Shown: in pieces, positions 1 to 6,320 of the stretch
Numbering within the stretch: position 1 is the stretch's first letter
Layout: the number at the start of each line of letters is the position of its first letter
Virus record (IMG/VR): IMGVR_UViG_3300042539_001795
Span: 1 to 34,468 of that record
Length of the DNA stretch: 34,468 nucleotides
Strand: one strand, 5' to 3'
From: a virus
Made by a program: the position numbers and the translations under genes
The notes under the pieces: model-generated
The model's database searches: none
What the model was told of the DNA's origin: nothing
What the model saw: only the letters and a program-made list of their open reading frames with translations

Positions 1-4
1 CTCG

Positions 5-220
5 ATGACTGATTTAATTCCAGAGCGTTGGTACTGGGTCAAGGAAACGGACTCCGACTGGTATCCGGCCATGCACCATCCGATGTGTGCAGGCGGCTGG
101 ACTAACTGCGACACGTGGGAAGACTTTGACGGCGACGTGGTGCAGTGGCAACTCATCCCCCTGCCTGAAGTTGATGCGTATGGCTATCCGCTGAAGCTCG
201 GCGACTTCTACGCCTCGTAG
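5..220 (+). CDS. small tryptophan-rich phage protein
   Basis: A 71-residue acidic protein starting at the first ATG of the window. The N-terminal part has a WYWV motif, then a WYPA...GGWTN pattern and a WQLIPLPE segment near residue 48. This spacing of Trp, Pro and Gly recalls the small DUF551-like proteins common in phages, a resemblance I judge by eye only. No membrane segment, signal peptide or zinc motif is seen. Only four bases precede the ATG, so an upstream start outside the window cannot be excluded. A terminator-like hairpin follows the stop, so this is probably the last gene of a plus-strand unit. Function unknown. Confidence 0.6.
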   Translation: MTDLIPERWYWVKETDSDWYPAMHHPMCAGGWTNCDTWEDFDGDVVQWQLIPLPEVDAYGYPLKLGDFYAS

Positions 221-237
221 CAAGAGGGGTGGCCGGT

Positions 238-268
238 GGCGGGTCCTCACGCGGTGTCCGCCTTTTTT
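238..268 (+). terminator. probable intrinsic terminator
   Basis: GGCGG at 238-242 can pair with CCGCC at 258-262, with a smaller CAC/GTG pairing possible inside the loop, and six T follow at 263-268. The position 17 bases after the stop of the first gene fits an intrinsic terminator. The stem is short (5 bp) and the loop long, so strength is uncertain. Confidence 0.5.
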
Positions 269-343
269 CCCGCAGCCGGCCGCTGCTGGATCGCCCAGAC
301 TCCTCCAAAAAGGGTCTAGGCCACAACACTAGCGAGTCCGCCC

Positions 344-393
344 CAGCCAGCGCGTGTTAAGAAAAGCAACCGCCGGGGCTTGCGTGCTGGCTG
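344..393 (+). repeat. long imperfect inverted repeat (hairpin)
   Basis: CAGCCAGCGCG at 344-354 pairs with CGTGCTGGCTG at 383-393. Eight outer base pairs are perfect, followed by one G-T wobble and two more G-C pairs. Two further wobble pairs (355-382 and 356-381) may extend the stem. The loop runs from about 357 to 380. It is the longest stem I see in non-coding sequence here. No T run follows, so it is not a simple terminator. Confidence 0.6.
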
Positions 394-451
394 TCCGTGT
401 GCAACACTAAGGGCAAGCCCGTCGAGGCGGGCCCTGTATTACTGATTAACA

Positions 452-694
452 ATGCACGATCCAACCACAGTCAAATTCGACCGCAGCAAACTCAGCCCTT
501 GGTACTTCTCCGTTAGCTGGGCTCGTATGCAGCTGGAGCAGAAGATCCAGCGGTTCCAAGGCTGGGGGCTCAGCACCAGCTACGACGAGACTCAGCTGGA
601 GCGGCTGCTCGACCTAGAGCAGTTCCTCAAGATGACCTGGGATGAGCGCATGGATGCGCTACAGATCGACCAACCTGCACAGGAGGTCAAGTGA
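452..694 (+). CDS. hypothetical protein, 80 aa
   Basis: Soluble, charged 80-residue protein with an aromatic N-terminal third (PWYFSVSW near residues 16-23) and a helical Glu/Leu-rich second half. I do not recognise the family. It is the first gene after the structured gap and has no clear Shine-Dalgarno sequence. Its TGA stop overlaps the GTG start of the next gene (GTGA), which indicates translational coupling and supports both reading frames. Probably a small early protein; no function can be assigned. Confidence 0.6.
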   Translation: MHDPTTVKFDRSKLSPWYFSVSWARMQLEQKIQRFQGWGLSTSYDETQLERLLDLEQFLKMTWDERMDALQIDQPAQEVK

Positions 695-948
695 GCCAGG
701 TACAGAGCATTGAGGAGATTCGTTTCGAAGGTGACCGCCTTGTCGTTAATGCCGTTGTTGATGACATGGTGGTGCGTTATCCGCAGACGCAGTTCGAGCC
801 GGCTGAGTGGGGGCCTGCCCTGTGCAGAGGCACCCTTTACTTTTCAGATGAAGACTTGATTCCAGCCACCGATGCCGAACTCCGGGCCATGCTCACCGAG
901 CGGGTCGATGACTGGGCTCCACTCGACACGTCTGATTGGGACGTCTGA
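691..948 (+). CDS. hypothetical acidic protein, 85 aa, GTG start
   Basis: An 85-residue acidic protein with a beta-rich N-terminal half (EIRFEGDRLVVNAVV) and a C-terminus rich in Asp and Trp. The GTG start is chosen because AGGAGG lies at 681-686, five bases before it, one of the few strong ribosome sites in the window, and because GTGA overlaps the previous stop. I do not recognise the family. It belongs to the run of coupled small genes and no function is evident. Confidence 0.65.
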   Translation: MSQVQSIEEIRFEGDRLVVNAVVDDMVVRYPQTQFEPAEWGPALCRGTLYFSDEDLIPATDAELRAMLTERVDDWAPLDTSDWDV

Positions 949-1198
949 AGCTCGTGACCTACGTAACCAAGACGACTACGACGACTGGTGCGTAGGGCTA
1001 GAGCCCATACCGGGGGATACGCACTGGGTCCGGGTTCGCACCTTGACCCAGCTTTACCGGCACCTCATCTACGTGTTTGCCACCAGCGACACCATCAGCT
1101 CCAATCGACTTGCACAGCTGGCGATCCACGAGATTCTCAAGTTGAGACTCACGGATCTCACCCAGATACGCCAGCAAGACCCCAACTACTTCGCATGA
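908..1198 (+). CDS. hypothetical protein, about 96 aa
   Basis: Reading frame ending at a TGA that overlaps the ATG of the next gene (ATGA), which supports it as a real gene. The start is unclear: ATG 908 is used here, giving a 41-base overlap with the previous gene, while ATG 872 would add 12 residues. The convincing part of the protein begins after residue 15 (EARDLRNQDDYDDW), so a weaker start near 932-935 is also possible. The middle has GDTHWVRVRTLTQLYRHLIY, a mixed beta/helix segment. No family recognised. Confidence 0.5.
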   Translation: MTGLHSTRLIGTSEARDLRNQDDYDDWCVGLEPIPGDTHWVRVRTLTQLYRHLIYVFATSDTISSNRLAQLAIHEILKLRLTDLTQIRQQDPNYFA

Positions 1199-1380
1199 CT
1201 GACTGGTACGCCGACTACTACCGCCAATCGCGGGGCTACAACGACAACGACATGCGCGAGCTGCGCAGTGTTCCACGCAAGCCCTCGACAAAGGTGCCGG
1301 ACGTGTTTAAGGACAGGTTTGCCACTCCTGCTGAGTACGATGCTTGGGTCGAAGAGCGTCGCCGCGACTACTTCGGCTGA
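1195..1380 (+). CDS. hypothetical small basic/aromatic protein, 61 aa
   Basis: A 61-residue protein beginning MTDWYADYYRQSRGYND and ending in a charged DAWVEERRRDYFG segment. The ATG overlaps the upstream TGA (ATGA), so translation is probably coupled. Reading this frame further upstream gives a His/Pro/Arg-rich sequence that is the shadow of the previous gene, so ATG 1195 is the sensible start. No family recognised. Confidence 0.55.
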   Translation: MTDWYADYYRQSRGYNDNDMRELRSVPRKPSTKVPDVFKDRFATPAEYDAWVEERRRDYFG

Positions 1381-1396
1381 ACTTGATCCAACACGA

Positions 1397-1654
1397 ATGA
1401 CTGAAACTGCAATGGTGCCCTTCTACCGCTCTTACCTGTTGGGCGGGAAGATGGTTTACCTGGACAAGCTTTCGGAGTTGTCCGACAGCGAGCTGAACAT
1501 GCTCAACATCGAGACTATGGCCTCGCTGGAGGAGGCTCGCCGCGACTACGAGGCCGTTGAAAACAAGCAAAGCGAGGAGGGCGGTTCTGTCTACCGCCGT
1601 CTCAAGGTGGCTGGTTACTTCCAGGCTGCCATCAAGCTTGAGATCCAGAACTGA
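1397..1654 (+). CDS. hypothetical helical protein, 85 aa
   Basis: An 85-residue, mostly helical protein. It has the segment LDKLSELSDSELNMLNIE near residues 22-39, followed by a charged helix (LEEARRDYEAVENKQSEE). ATG 1397 is chosen; a second in-frame ATG at 1412 would remove five residues. An earlier in-frame ATG at 1268 lies inside the preceding gene and gives unlikely sequence. No catalytic or metal motif. Function unknown. Confidence 0.6.
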   Translation: MTETAMVPFYRSYLLGGKMVYLDKLSELSDSELNMLNIETMASLEEARRDYEAVENKQSEEGGSVYRRLKVAGYFQAAIKLEIQN

Positions 1655-1687
1655 CCATCGCCTACTACACTGCACCCGTTCTTACAC

Positions 1688-2098
1688 ATGAGCATGTACG
1701 TTCTCTCTGAATCCCAGTTCGATCAAATCACTAAGGCGCTTGAGGCAGCACGCTTTGCGCTTGAGACGTCCCAGCACGTGCAGCTGGATCTGACCAAGCC
1801 CAAGCAGACCATTCCCCTGTCCGCTGGCGAGAAGCTTGTACGTACATCAGACGTACAAAAGGTCAAGTCTCAAAGTAAGACTCGTAAGTCCAGCCGCAAG
1901 GGGCAGCGGGGTGTGGCGGTATTGACTGAGCCCAAGGTGCTGGAGATCAAGCGCCAGCTGGCTGCTGGTGGTAAGACCGTTGGGGCGATTGCACGTGAGT
2001 TTGGCGTGCACATGACCACCATTAACTGCATCAAGTGGGGTAAGACCTGGAAACATGTGCAGATCCAGCAGCCGGTTCCTGTTGTGGTGGCTGACTGA
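1688..2098 (+). CDS. helix-turn-helix DNA-binding protein
   Basis: A 136-residue basic protein. The N-terminal 50 residues are helical and acidic to neutral, and a Lys/Arg/Ser-rich linker follows (about residues 57-75). The C-terminal part (about 78-125) reads as a homeodomain-like helix-turn-helix: LTEPKVLEIKRQLAAGGKT, then VGAIAREFGVHMTTINCI, ending with a KWGKTWKHV tail. This 'KVLEIK..L..G.....IA..FGVH..TI..I..G..W.HV' pattern is typical of phage proteins related to the DNA-binding parts of HNH nucleases, here without a nuclease domain. The stop overlaps the next start (TGATG). A regulatory or DNA-binding role is inferred. Confidence 0.75.
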   Translation: MSMYVLSESQFDQITKALEAARFALETSQHVQLDLTKPKQTIPLSAGEKLVRTSDVQKVKSQSKTRKSSRKGQRGVAVLTEPKVLEIKRQLAAGGKTVGAIAREFGVHMTTINCIKWGKTWKHVQIQQPVPVVVAD

Positions 2099-2613
2099 TG
2101 GGTGGGGTCTTGTGTGATCACGAGATCCATAACTTGGCGCGGCGGGGCTTGGTCTCGCCGTTCCAGGTGGAGCTTGTGAATCCCGCGAGTCTTGATGTGA
2201 GACTCGGTGAGAATCTGTTGGTTGAGGAGCCAAAGGTGCCTGCGTTACTTCCGCTCAGCATTGCTGGGCATACGCAGGAAAAGCCGTTCATGCTCCAGCC
2301 GCATCAATTCGTTCTCGCAGAAACGGTGGAGGAGTTCCACTTCCCGGATTGTGTTGCGGGGCAGTTGGCGCTCAAGTCGAGTCGTGCCAGGGAGGGGATT
2401 GAGCATCTTCTTGCCGGGTACATCGACCCCGGGTACAAAGGGCGGCTGACGCTGGAACTACAGAACGCTAGGTCTTTGCACGCTGTTGCGTTGTGGCCGG
2501 GTATGCGGATTGCGCAGATTGTGTTCCACAAGATGTCGATGTTGCCCGGCAAGAGTTACTCAGTTACAGGCCGTTATCACGGCGACACTGCTGTTCAGGG
2601 GTCTAAGGGATGA
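2098..2613 (+). CDS. dcd: dCTP deaminase / dUTPase-family enzyme
   Basis: A 171-residue member of the trimeric dUTPase/dCTP deaminase fold. Seen in the sequence: the N-terminal NPASLDVRLG (residues 28-37), the KSSRAREG loop (93-100) corresponding to the RSSxAR substrate loop of Dcd, DPGYKG (110-115), and LTLELQN with Glu120 at the position of the catalytic Glu of dCTP deaminase. ALWPGMRIAQIVF (131-143) follows, with a Gly-rich C-terminal arm. Dcd makes dUTP from dCTP; some members also hydrolyse dUTP to dUMP. It would feed thymidylate synthesis for phage replication, consistent with the DNA polymerase downstream. Deaminase against bifunctional or dUTPase activity cannot be settled by eye. It is coupled to both neighbours by overlaps. 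Confidence 0.85.
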   Translation: MGGVLCDHEIHNLARRGLVSPFQVELVNPASLDVRLGENLLVEEPKVPALLPLSIAGHTQEKPFMLQPHQFVLAETVEEFHFPDCVAGQLALKSSRAREGIEHLLAGYIDPGYKGRLTLELQNARSLHAVALWPGMRIAQIVFHKMSMLPGKSYSVTGRYHGDTAVQGSKG

Positions 2614-2852
2614 GCGATCCAGTTAATCAGCCCAGTCATTACACAGCTGGGCGCGTCGAGGTGATCGACGTCATTGAAGACTGGGTGAAGCACGCGCCCG
2701 ATGCTGTTGTTGGTGGGCTGCAATGGCAGGTCATCAAATACGTCAGTCGGGCGTGGCTTAAAAAGAACCCTTACGAGGATTTCTGCAAAGCCCGTTGGTA
2801 TTTGACTCGACTGATTAACACACTGGCGACAGAACCATACCGGGACCAATGA
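2610..2852 (+). CDS. DUF3310 (SaV-like) protein
   Basis: An 80-residue protein beginning MSDPVNQPSHYTAGRVEVIDVI, the signature of the DUF3310 family: VN-P-HY, then G-EVIDVI. A typical helical continuation follows (WQVIKYVSRAWLKKNPYEDFCKARWYLTRLI). This family is widespread in tailed phages, often beside nucleotide-metabolism genes; its biochemical role is unknown to me. The start overlaps the dcd stop (ATGA) and its own stop overlaps the next gene's start (ATGA). High confidence in family, none in function. Confidence 0.9.
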   Translation: MSDPVNQPSHYTAGRVEVIDVIEDWVKHAPDAVVGGLQWQVIKYVSRAWLKKNPYEDFCKARWYLTRLINTLATEPYRDQ

Positions 2853-3013
2853 GGTACTGGTGGCGGATTGTTGCCAAGGCGTTGGGTGAGAAGGCGCACC
2901 AGCACAATCGGATCGCTGATCAGGTTGCACTGGTGCGTTTTTGTATCTTGCTGGCTTACATGACTACCAACATTTTCATTTGCGCAGGAGTTATCCGGCA
3001 TTGGAACAACTGA
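2849..3013 (+). CDS. small membrane protein, 54 aa (MRYWW family)
   Basis: A 54-codon gene with an ATGA overlap to the DUF3310 stop. The protein starts MRYWWRIVAKALGEKAHQHN and then has one hydrophobic stretch (about residues 26-49, VALVRFCILLAYMTTN...) ending in a short VIRHWNN tail, so a single transmembrane helix is likely. I recall closely similar short proteins from cyanophages at comparable positions, all uncharacterised. The reading-frame overlap, the membrane segment and that recollection support it as real. It could be an inner-membrane anchor or an early host-takeover factor; this is speculation. Confidence 0.75.
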   Translation: MRYWWRIVAKALGEKAHQHNRIADQVALVRFCILLAYMTTNIFICAGVIRHWNN

Positions 3014-3026
3014 CTGCTACTGACTC

Positions 3027-3218
3027 ATGGTTACTACTAAACCTTTCAAACGCGGGGAAGAAAATTTCGCCGCGATTCTTACGCCGGAACTTGTACAGAA
3101 AATGCGCAGACTACAAGCAGAAGGATGGTCTTACCGGAAACTCGCGGATGAGTTTGATGTTGATCCAAAGCACGCTTGGCGTATTTGTAAAAGGATCGCT
3201 TGGAGCTGGGTTGACTGA
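3027..3218 (+). CDS. small helix-turn-helix protein, 63 aa
   Basis: A 63-residue basic protein. Residues 19-55 form a clear HTH of the resolvase/homeodomain type: LTPELVQKMRRLQAEGWSYR, then KLADEFDVDPKHAWRICK. It would bind DNA alone or as part of a complex. The stop overlaps the ATG of the next gene (TGATG). It resembles the C-terminal part of the larger HTH protein at 1688-2098 only in general fold. No target is evident. Confidence 0.75.
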   Translation: MVTTKPFKRGEENFAAILTPELVQKMRRLQAEGWSYRKLADEFDVDPKHAWRICKRIAWSWVD

Positions 3219-3427
3219 TGCGGTGCGCTAATTGTGATCACGAGCGGATTGATGTGGATCGCACTTGCCACGACACCGCTGAATCAATACTCCGCAAAAG
3301 GAAATGTTCTAATTGCGGGTACTCTGTTTTTACTGTTGAGGTAGAGCTGCCGCAGGGAGCTGCAATGCACTCTCGTAGGCATCTTCTTCGGCGTTTACCT
3401 GGGTTTTTACGAGTTCATTTTTCGTGA
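3218..3427 (+). CDS. NrdR-like zinc-ribbon protein, 69 aa
   Basis: A 69-residue protein with two Cys pairs, CANC at residues 3-6 and CSNC at about 30-33. RKRKC lies between them and the segment continues into G-YSVFTVEVELP. This is the layout of the zinc ribbon at the N-terminus of NrdR, the repressor of ribonucleotide reductase genes, but the ATP-cone domain of full NrdR is absent. Phages often carry such short versions. The C-terminal 25 residues are Arg/His/Leu-rich and look unstructured. A DNA-binding regulator is the likely role. Confidence 0.7.
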   Translation: MRCANCDHERIDVDRTCHDTAESILRKRKCSNCGYSVFTVEVELPQGAAMHSRRHLLRRLPGFLRVHFS

Positions 3428-3702
3428 TGGCTATTTCGATCAACAGCAGGCCGTGCCAGCAGTGTGGCAAACAAACAACCAACTCAGTGATGTGTATGAA
3501 GTGCTATCGCTCCAGTGCTGCAGGGTTACTGGAGATTCGCATGGAGAGGATTCGGCAGAGCTACAAGCCCCAGAAGGATGGGGGGCCGTGTCGGTGCTGT
3601 GTGCATTGGGACAAGCGGTGTTTGCTGGGACTTCCCGAGGGTGGGACACTCGCGGCAGCAGTGCTGTGCTCAGCGCGGGAGGTGGAAGACATGCTAGAGT
3701 AG
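3427..3702 (+). CDS. cysteine-rich putative zinc-binding protein, 91 aa
   Basis: A 91-residue protein (ATG 3427; GTG at 3424 would add one residue). It has an N-terminal zinc-finger-like CQQC...CMKC pair and a second Cys cluster CRCCVHW-KRCLLG-PEGG near residues 55-75, with a further Cys near the end. The two clusters suggest two metal sites. I do not recognise a named family, but short Cys-rich proteins of this kind are common in phage early regions. The start overlaps the previous TGA, and the gene ends 22 bases before the DNA polymerase. Confidence 0.65.
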   Translation: MAISINSRPCQQCGKQTTNSVMCMKCYRSSAAGLLEIRMERIRQSYKPQKDGGPCRCCVHWDKRCLLGLPEGGTLAAAVLCSAREVEDMLE

Positions 3703-3724
3703 TAGGGTACACGCCCCACCAGGC

Positions 3725-5551
3725 ATGACTATCCTCCAAGGCATCGAGCACCTCCACACGCTCGATGGTGCTTCATTTGTTGCGTTTGACGTTGAGACCA
3801 CTGGGCTTCAGCCGAAGTTCGGTGGTCTTCGCCTTTTGCAGTTGGCGACTTTCGGTAAGCCTCCAGTTGTGCTGGATTGCTGGAGCTTTAGCGATGAGGA
3901 CTGGATCACGCTGGAAGAGTTCTGCAGCGTTCCAAGGCAGTGGCTGGCGCACAACGCGGTGTTTGATCTCGGTTGGCTCCAGGAGCACGAGATCTATCCC
4001 GAGGGCAAGGTGTACTGTTCGATGCTGGCTAGTCGGATCTTGACGAACGGGTTGCCGAATTTGAAGCACGGGCTCCAGCACGTTGTGCATCGCTATCTCG
4101 GTCAGGACATTTCTAAGGAAGAGCAGAAGAGCGACTGGTCCGGTGATTTGCGCGTGGAGCAGATCGAATACGCGGCTAAGGATGTGGTCGTGTTGACCCA
4201 GCTGTGGGAGCAGATCACCAAGCGGATGGCTACTGGTGCGTTAATGCCGGCGTGGGAGCTGGAGTGTAAGGCGTTGCCGGCGATGGCGCAGTTATGGCGA
4301 ACGGGTCTTCCTTTTAATAAGGAATCGCTTATTAAACTCATCGAGGATTTGGATATTGAGCACCATGAAGTAGGTGAGAAGTTTATTGAAGACTTCGATG
4401 TTGCGTTACCTAAAGGACACAAGCTGTGTCGCGGGCTCGATGGGAAGTTGTTGTACCAGACAAAGCCTGGACCGAAAGGTAAGAAAGTAGACCCTAACGT
4501 CTTCAACCTCAATAGTCCTGCGCAGTTGCTTAAAAAGTTCACTGCGTTGCTTGGTGAGCCGCCGATGGATATGAAGAACGGTAAGCCGAGTGCCAGTCGT
4601 TCTGCGCTACAGGAATATGTGGGTGATCACAAAGTTGTGGCGGATTACTTGCGGTGGAAGAAAGTAGAAAAGCGTAGACAGATGGCGGAAACGCTGCTTA
4701 AAAACTATTCGGAGGATGGGTTTATTCGTGCCAGCTATATGCAGCTTGGGGCTGATACGGGGCGCATGTCGTGTATTTCGCCAAACCTGCAGCAGGTACC
4801 GAGGGATTCGCGTTTTAGAGCTGCGGTGCAAGCTCCAGCTGGCTGGAAGCTGGTTGTTGCGGACTACGGGCAGATGGAGTTGAGGCTTGCGGCGGCAGAA
4901 GCACAGGATCCCTTAATGACGGAGGTGTTCCAGCAGGGGAAGGATCTCCATACGATGACGGCGACGCAGATTTATGGGGTTGCGGAGGATGAGGTTAAGA
5001 AGGAACAGCGGCAAATCGCAAAGTCGGCAAACTTCGGATTGCTATACGGAAGTGGCGCAAAAGGGCTCAGGAATTATGCGGCAGCAACCGGAATCCAGAT
5101 GGATCTTGATGAGGCGGCGGAGGTGCGGCAAAAGTTCCACGCTGCATATAAAGGCATCTCCGCATGGCAGCGTAAGAATGCTGCAGCTGCTGATGCGGCT
5201 AAGGACAATCCATCTATCCGCATACGCATCTCGGGCCTGCGGCGGTTTCTACCGGGTGAGCACAACAAACTCACCACGCGCTGCAACACTCCAATCCAAG
5301 GGGCAGGTGCTGCAGTCCTCAAACTTACGCTCGGCAAACTGTGGCCGCTGCTTCACGCCGACGGGGAAGACTTGGTGCGTTTGGCCGGCGTGGTGCATGA
5401 CGAAATCATCCTGCTCGTCAGAGAAGAACACGCAGACACCTGGGCGCTCCAGCTGCAAACCGTGATGGAGGAAGCTGAAGCTCGTTGGTTGGGTGATATT
5501 CCGCCGCTTGCTGAAGCTAAGGTCGGGAATAGCTGGCAAGAGGCCAAGTGA
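3725..5551 (+). CDS. polA: DNA polymerase I (family A) with 3'-5' exonuclease
   Basis: A 608-residue replicative DNA polymerase, shorter than bacterial Pol I because the 5'-3' exonuclease domain is absent, as usual in phages. Exonuclease motifs: FDVETTG (Asp22, Glu24), HNAVFD (Asp81) and YAAKD (Tyr149, Asp153). Polymerase motifs: A at DYGQMELR (380-387), B at the O-helix KSANFGLLYG with Lys433 and Phe437, and C at HDE (558-560). All catalytic carboxylates are present, so proofreading and synthesis should both be active. Phe437 occupies the place of E. coli Phe762, the ancestral residue; Tyr or Leu variants also occur in viral PolA and have been linked to lifestyle. The next gene begins inside its stop (GTGA). 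Primase and helicase must lie outside this window. Confidence 0.97.
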   Translation: MTILQGIEHLHTLDGASFVAFDVETTGLQPKFGGLRLLQLATFGKPPVVLDCWSFSDEDWITLEEFCSVPRQWLAHNAVFDLGWLQEHEIYPEGKVYCSMLASRILTNGLPNLKHGLQHVVHRYLGQDISKEEQKSDWSGDLRVEQIEYAAKDVVVLTQLWEQITKRMATGALMPAWELECKALPAMAQLWRTGLPFNKESLIKLIEDLDIEHHEVGEKFIEDFDVALPKGHKLCRGLDGKLLYQTKPGPKGKKVDPNVFNLNSPAQLLKKFTALLGEPPMDMKNGKPSASRSALQEYVGDHKVVADYLRWKKVEKRRQMAETLLKNYSEDGFIRASYMQLGADTGRMSCISPNLQQVPRDSRFRAAVQAPAGWKLVVADYGQMELRLAAAEAQDPLMTEVFQQGKDLHTMTATQIYGVAEDEVKKEQRQIAKSANFGLLYGSGAKGLRNYAAATGIQMDLDEAAEVRQKFHAAYKGISAWQRKNAAAADAAKDNPSIRIRISGLRRFLPGEHNKLTTRCNTPIQGAGAAVLKLTLGKLWPLLHADGEDLVRLAGVVHDEIILLVREEHADTWALQLQTVMEEAEARWLGDIPPLAEAKVGNSWQEAK

Positions 5552-5718
5552 TCCAGGAGGATTTTGAGTACCGCGTTCGGATGCACGCGCGTCACGGTGG
5601 TACTCATGATCTTTACATTGTTGCTCCAGATGCTTTCACCGCACGGATGAAGGCACTGGAGCTTTGTCCTGAGCATCGCCCCCAGTCGGTGATGCGAGTC
5701 TCAGATTGTGTCTCATGA
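5548..5718 (+). CDS. hypothetical protein, 56 aa, GTG start
   Basis: A 56-codon gene starting with GTG that overlaps the polymerase stop (GTGA) and ending at a TGA overlapped by the next ATG (ATGA). The protein begins MIQEDFEYRVRMHARHGGTHD and contains DLYIVAPDAFTARMKALEL, a compact alpha/beta pattern. The double overlap is the main reason to accept it. No family or function recognised. The position suggests co-translation with PolA. Confidence 0.6.
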   Translation: MIQEDFEYRVRMHARHGGTHDLYIVAPDAFTARMKALELCPEHRPQSVMRVSDCVS

Positions 5719-5924
5719 GTCGCGCCCGCACGGGAAGAGAGTTGGTGATGGAGTGGTTGATGCGGGAGATTCGTGCGGCGAAGACGGCGGATTTGCAGCG
5801 GGCTGCGGCGTTTTTGGAGTGGGCGCGGGATGTACGTAAGGGATGCTCCAAGCAGAGGGGTGGGGCGCGTGTGGCGCAGTCCAATGCTTGGCGCAAGCGG
5901 GTGGATGACGATGTGCGGTGGTGA
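5715..5924 (+). CDS. hypothetical basic helical protein, 69 aa
   Basis: A 69-residue, strongly basic protein that looks almost entirely helical (RELVMEWLMREIRAAKTADL, AAAFLEWARDVRKG) with an Arg/Lys-rich tail. ATG 5715 is chosen because it overlaps the upstream TGA (ATGA); an earlier in-frame ATG at 5706 lies within the previous gene. It could bind nucleic acid or a polymerase partner, but this is conjecture from charge alone. The operator-like sequence begins immediately after its stop. Confidence 0.6.
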   Translation: MSRARTGRELVMEWLMREIRAAKTADLQRAAAFLEWARDVRKGCSKQRGGARVAQSNAWRKRVDDDVRW

Positions 5925-5957
5925 GACTACTGTGACGCAGTATGCTACTGTGTAGCA
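5925..5957. promoter_or_regulatory. operator-like inverted repeat and repeated half-site
   Basis: TGCTACTGTGTAGCA at 5943-5957 is a perfect inverted repeat with 6-bp arms and a 3-bp centre. The half-site CTACTGTG within it also occurs at 5927-5934, 18 bp upstream. The site lies in the 49-base gap just before the ribbon-helix-helix gene at 5974. RHH proteins usually bind tandem or inverted half-sites of about this size near their own promoters, so autoregulation is the natural reading. I cannot place -35/-10 boxes with confidence. Confidence 0.6.
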
Positions 5958-5973
5958 GACTAGACCGCAGGCC

Positions 5974-6243
5974 ATGCCCCTGAACCACGGAAACAAGTAC
6001 TACTGCCAGCTGCTGATTGACCCCAATCGCTACAAGCTGGCGGAGAATCTTGCGTCCCAGGAAGGCAAGAAGGTTACGGCGTACTTGCGAGAGCTGGTGT
6101 ACGCAGGTTTGGCCTTGAGGTCGTCCGAGTACAAGAGTGCGCAGGAGGCGGACGAGGCGGCGTGGAGAGATTCGGTGAAGCGGCGAGTGGAGGGGCGGAT
6201 GCGCTCCAAGCAAGAGGGCAAAGTGTCAGAAACTGACGCATGA
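5974..6243 (+). CDS. ribbon-helix-helix (CopG/Arc-like) putative repressor
   Basis: An 89-residue protein whose first half fits the ribbon-helix-helix fold. There is a beta strand YYCQLLID (about residues 9-16), a helix PNRYKLAENLASQEG, and a second helix KVTAYLRELVYAGLAL, with a turn at GKK. RHH proteins bind DNA as dimers through the strand pair. The second half is charged and helical (AWRDSVKRRVEGRMRSKQEG) and may add contacts. An operator-like inverted repeat lies 17 bases upstream of the ATG and an inverted copy of its 10-bp core is found just downstream of the gene (6300-6309). Both suggest autoregulation and control of the following gene. Confidence 0.7.
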   Translation: MPLNHGNKYYCQLLIDPNRYKLAENLASQEGKKVTAYLRELVYAGLALRSSEYKSAQEADEAAWRDSVKRRVEGRMRSKQEGKVSETDA

Positions 6244-6299
6244 GACTCAGTTGTGTTTCGTGATATACCGACAGTTGCAGCGGGCAGCCTTTAAGCTTA

Positions 6300-6309
6300 C
6301 ACAGTAGTC
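6300..6309. promoter_or_regulatory. inverted third copy of the operator core
   Basis: CACAGTAGTC at 6300-6309 is the exact reverse complement of GACTACTGTG at 5925-5934. It lies in the 77-base gap between the RHH gene and the next gene, 12 bases before ATG 6321. I did not see the 8-bp core elsewhere in the window. Its position suggests that the same regulator controls the downstream gene. Confidence 0.5.
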
Positions 6310-6320
6310 ACTTGAGAGCA

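Larger units (their letters stand above)
221..451. other. 231-base hairpin-rich intergenic region
   Basis: The largest gap in the plus-strand arm. I see no convincing open reading frame and no tRNA fold. It contains the terminator-like hairpin at 238-268, a GCAGC/GCTGC hairpin at 272-286 around a CGGCC centre, a long stem at 344-393, and a GCCCG/CGGGC hairpin at 417-432. The word CAACACTA occurs twice (324-331 and 402-409). This density of secondary structure is unusual for such a compact genome. A structured RNA, a replication signal or a leader controlling the gene at 452 are all possible; the sequence does not decide. Confidence 0.55.

Noticed and set aside
411-434. A GCCCG-TCGAG-CGGGC hairpin resembling the T-arm of a tRNA
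   Set aside because: I could not build acceptor, D and anticodon arms around it, and no CCA or discriminator follows. Treated as one of several hairpins in the gap.
988-1194. Upstream extension of the 61-residue protein at 1195-1380
   Set aside because: The extension is His/Pro/Arg-rich and overlaps the previous gene in another frame; the ATGA overlap at 1195 is the better start.
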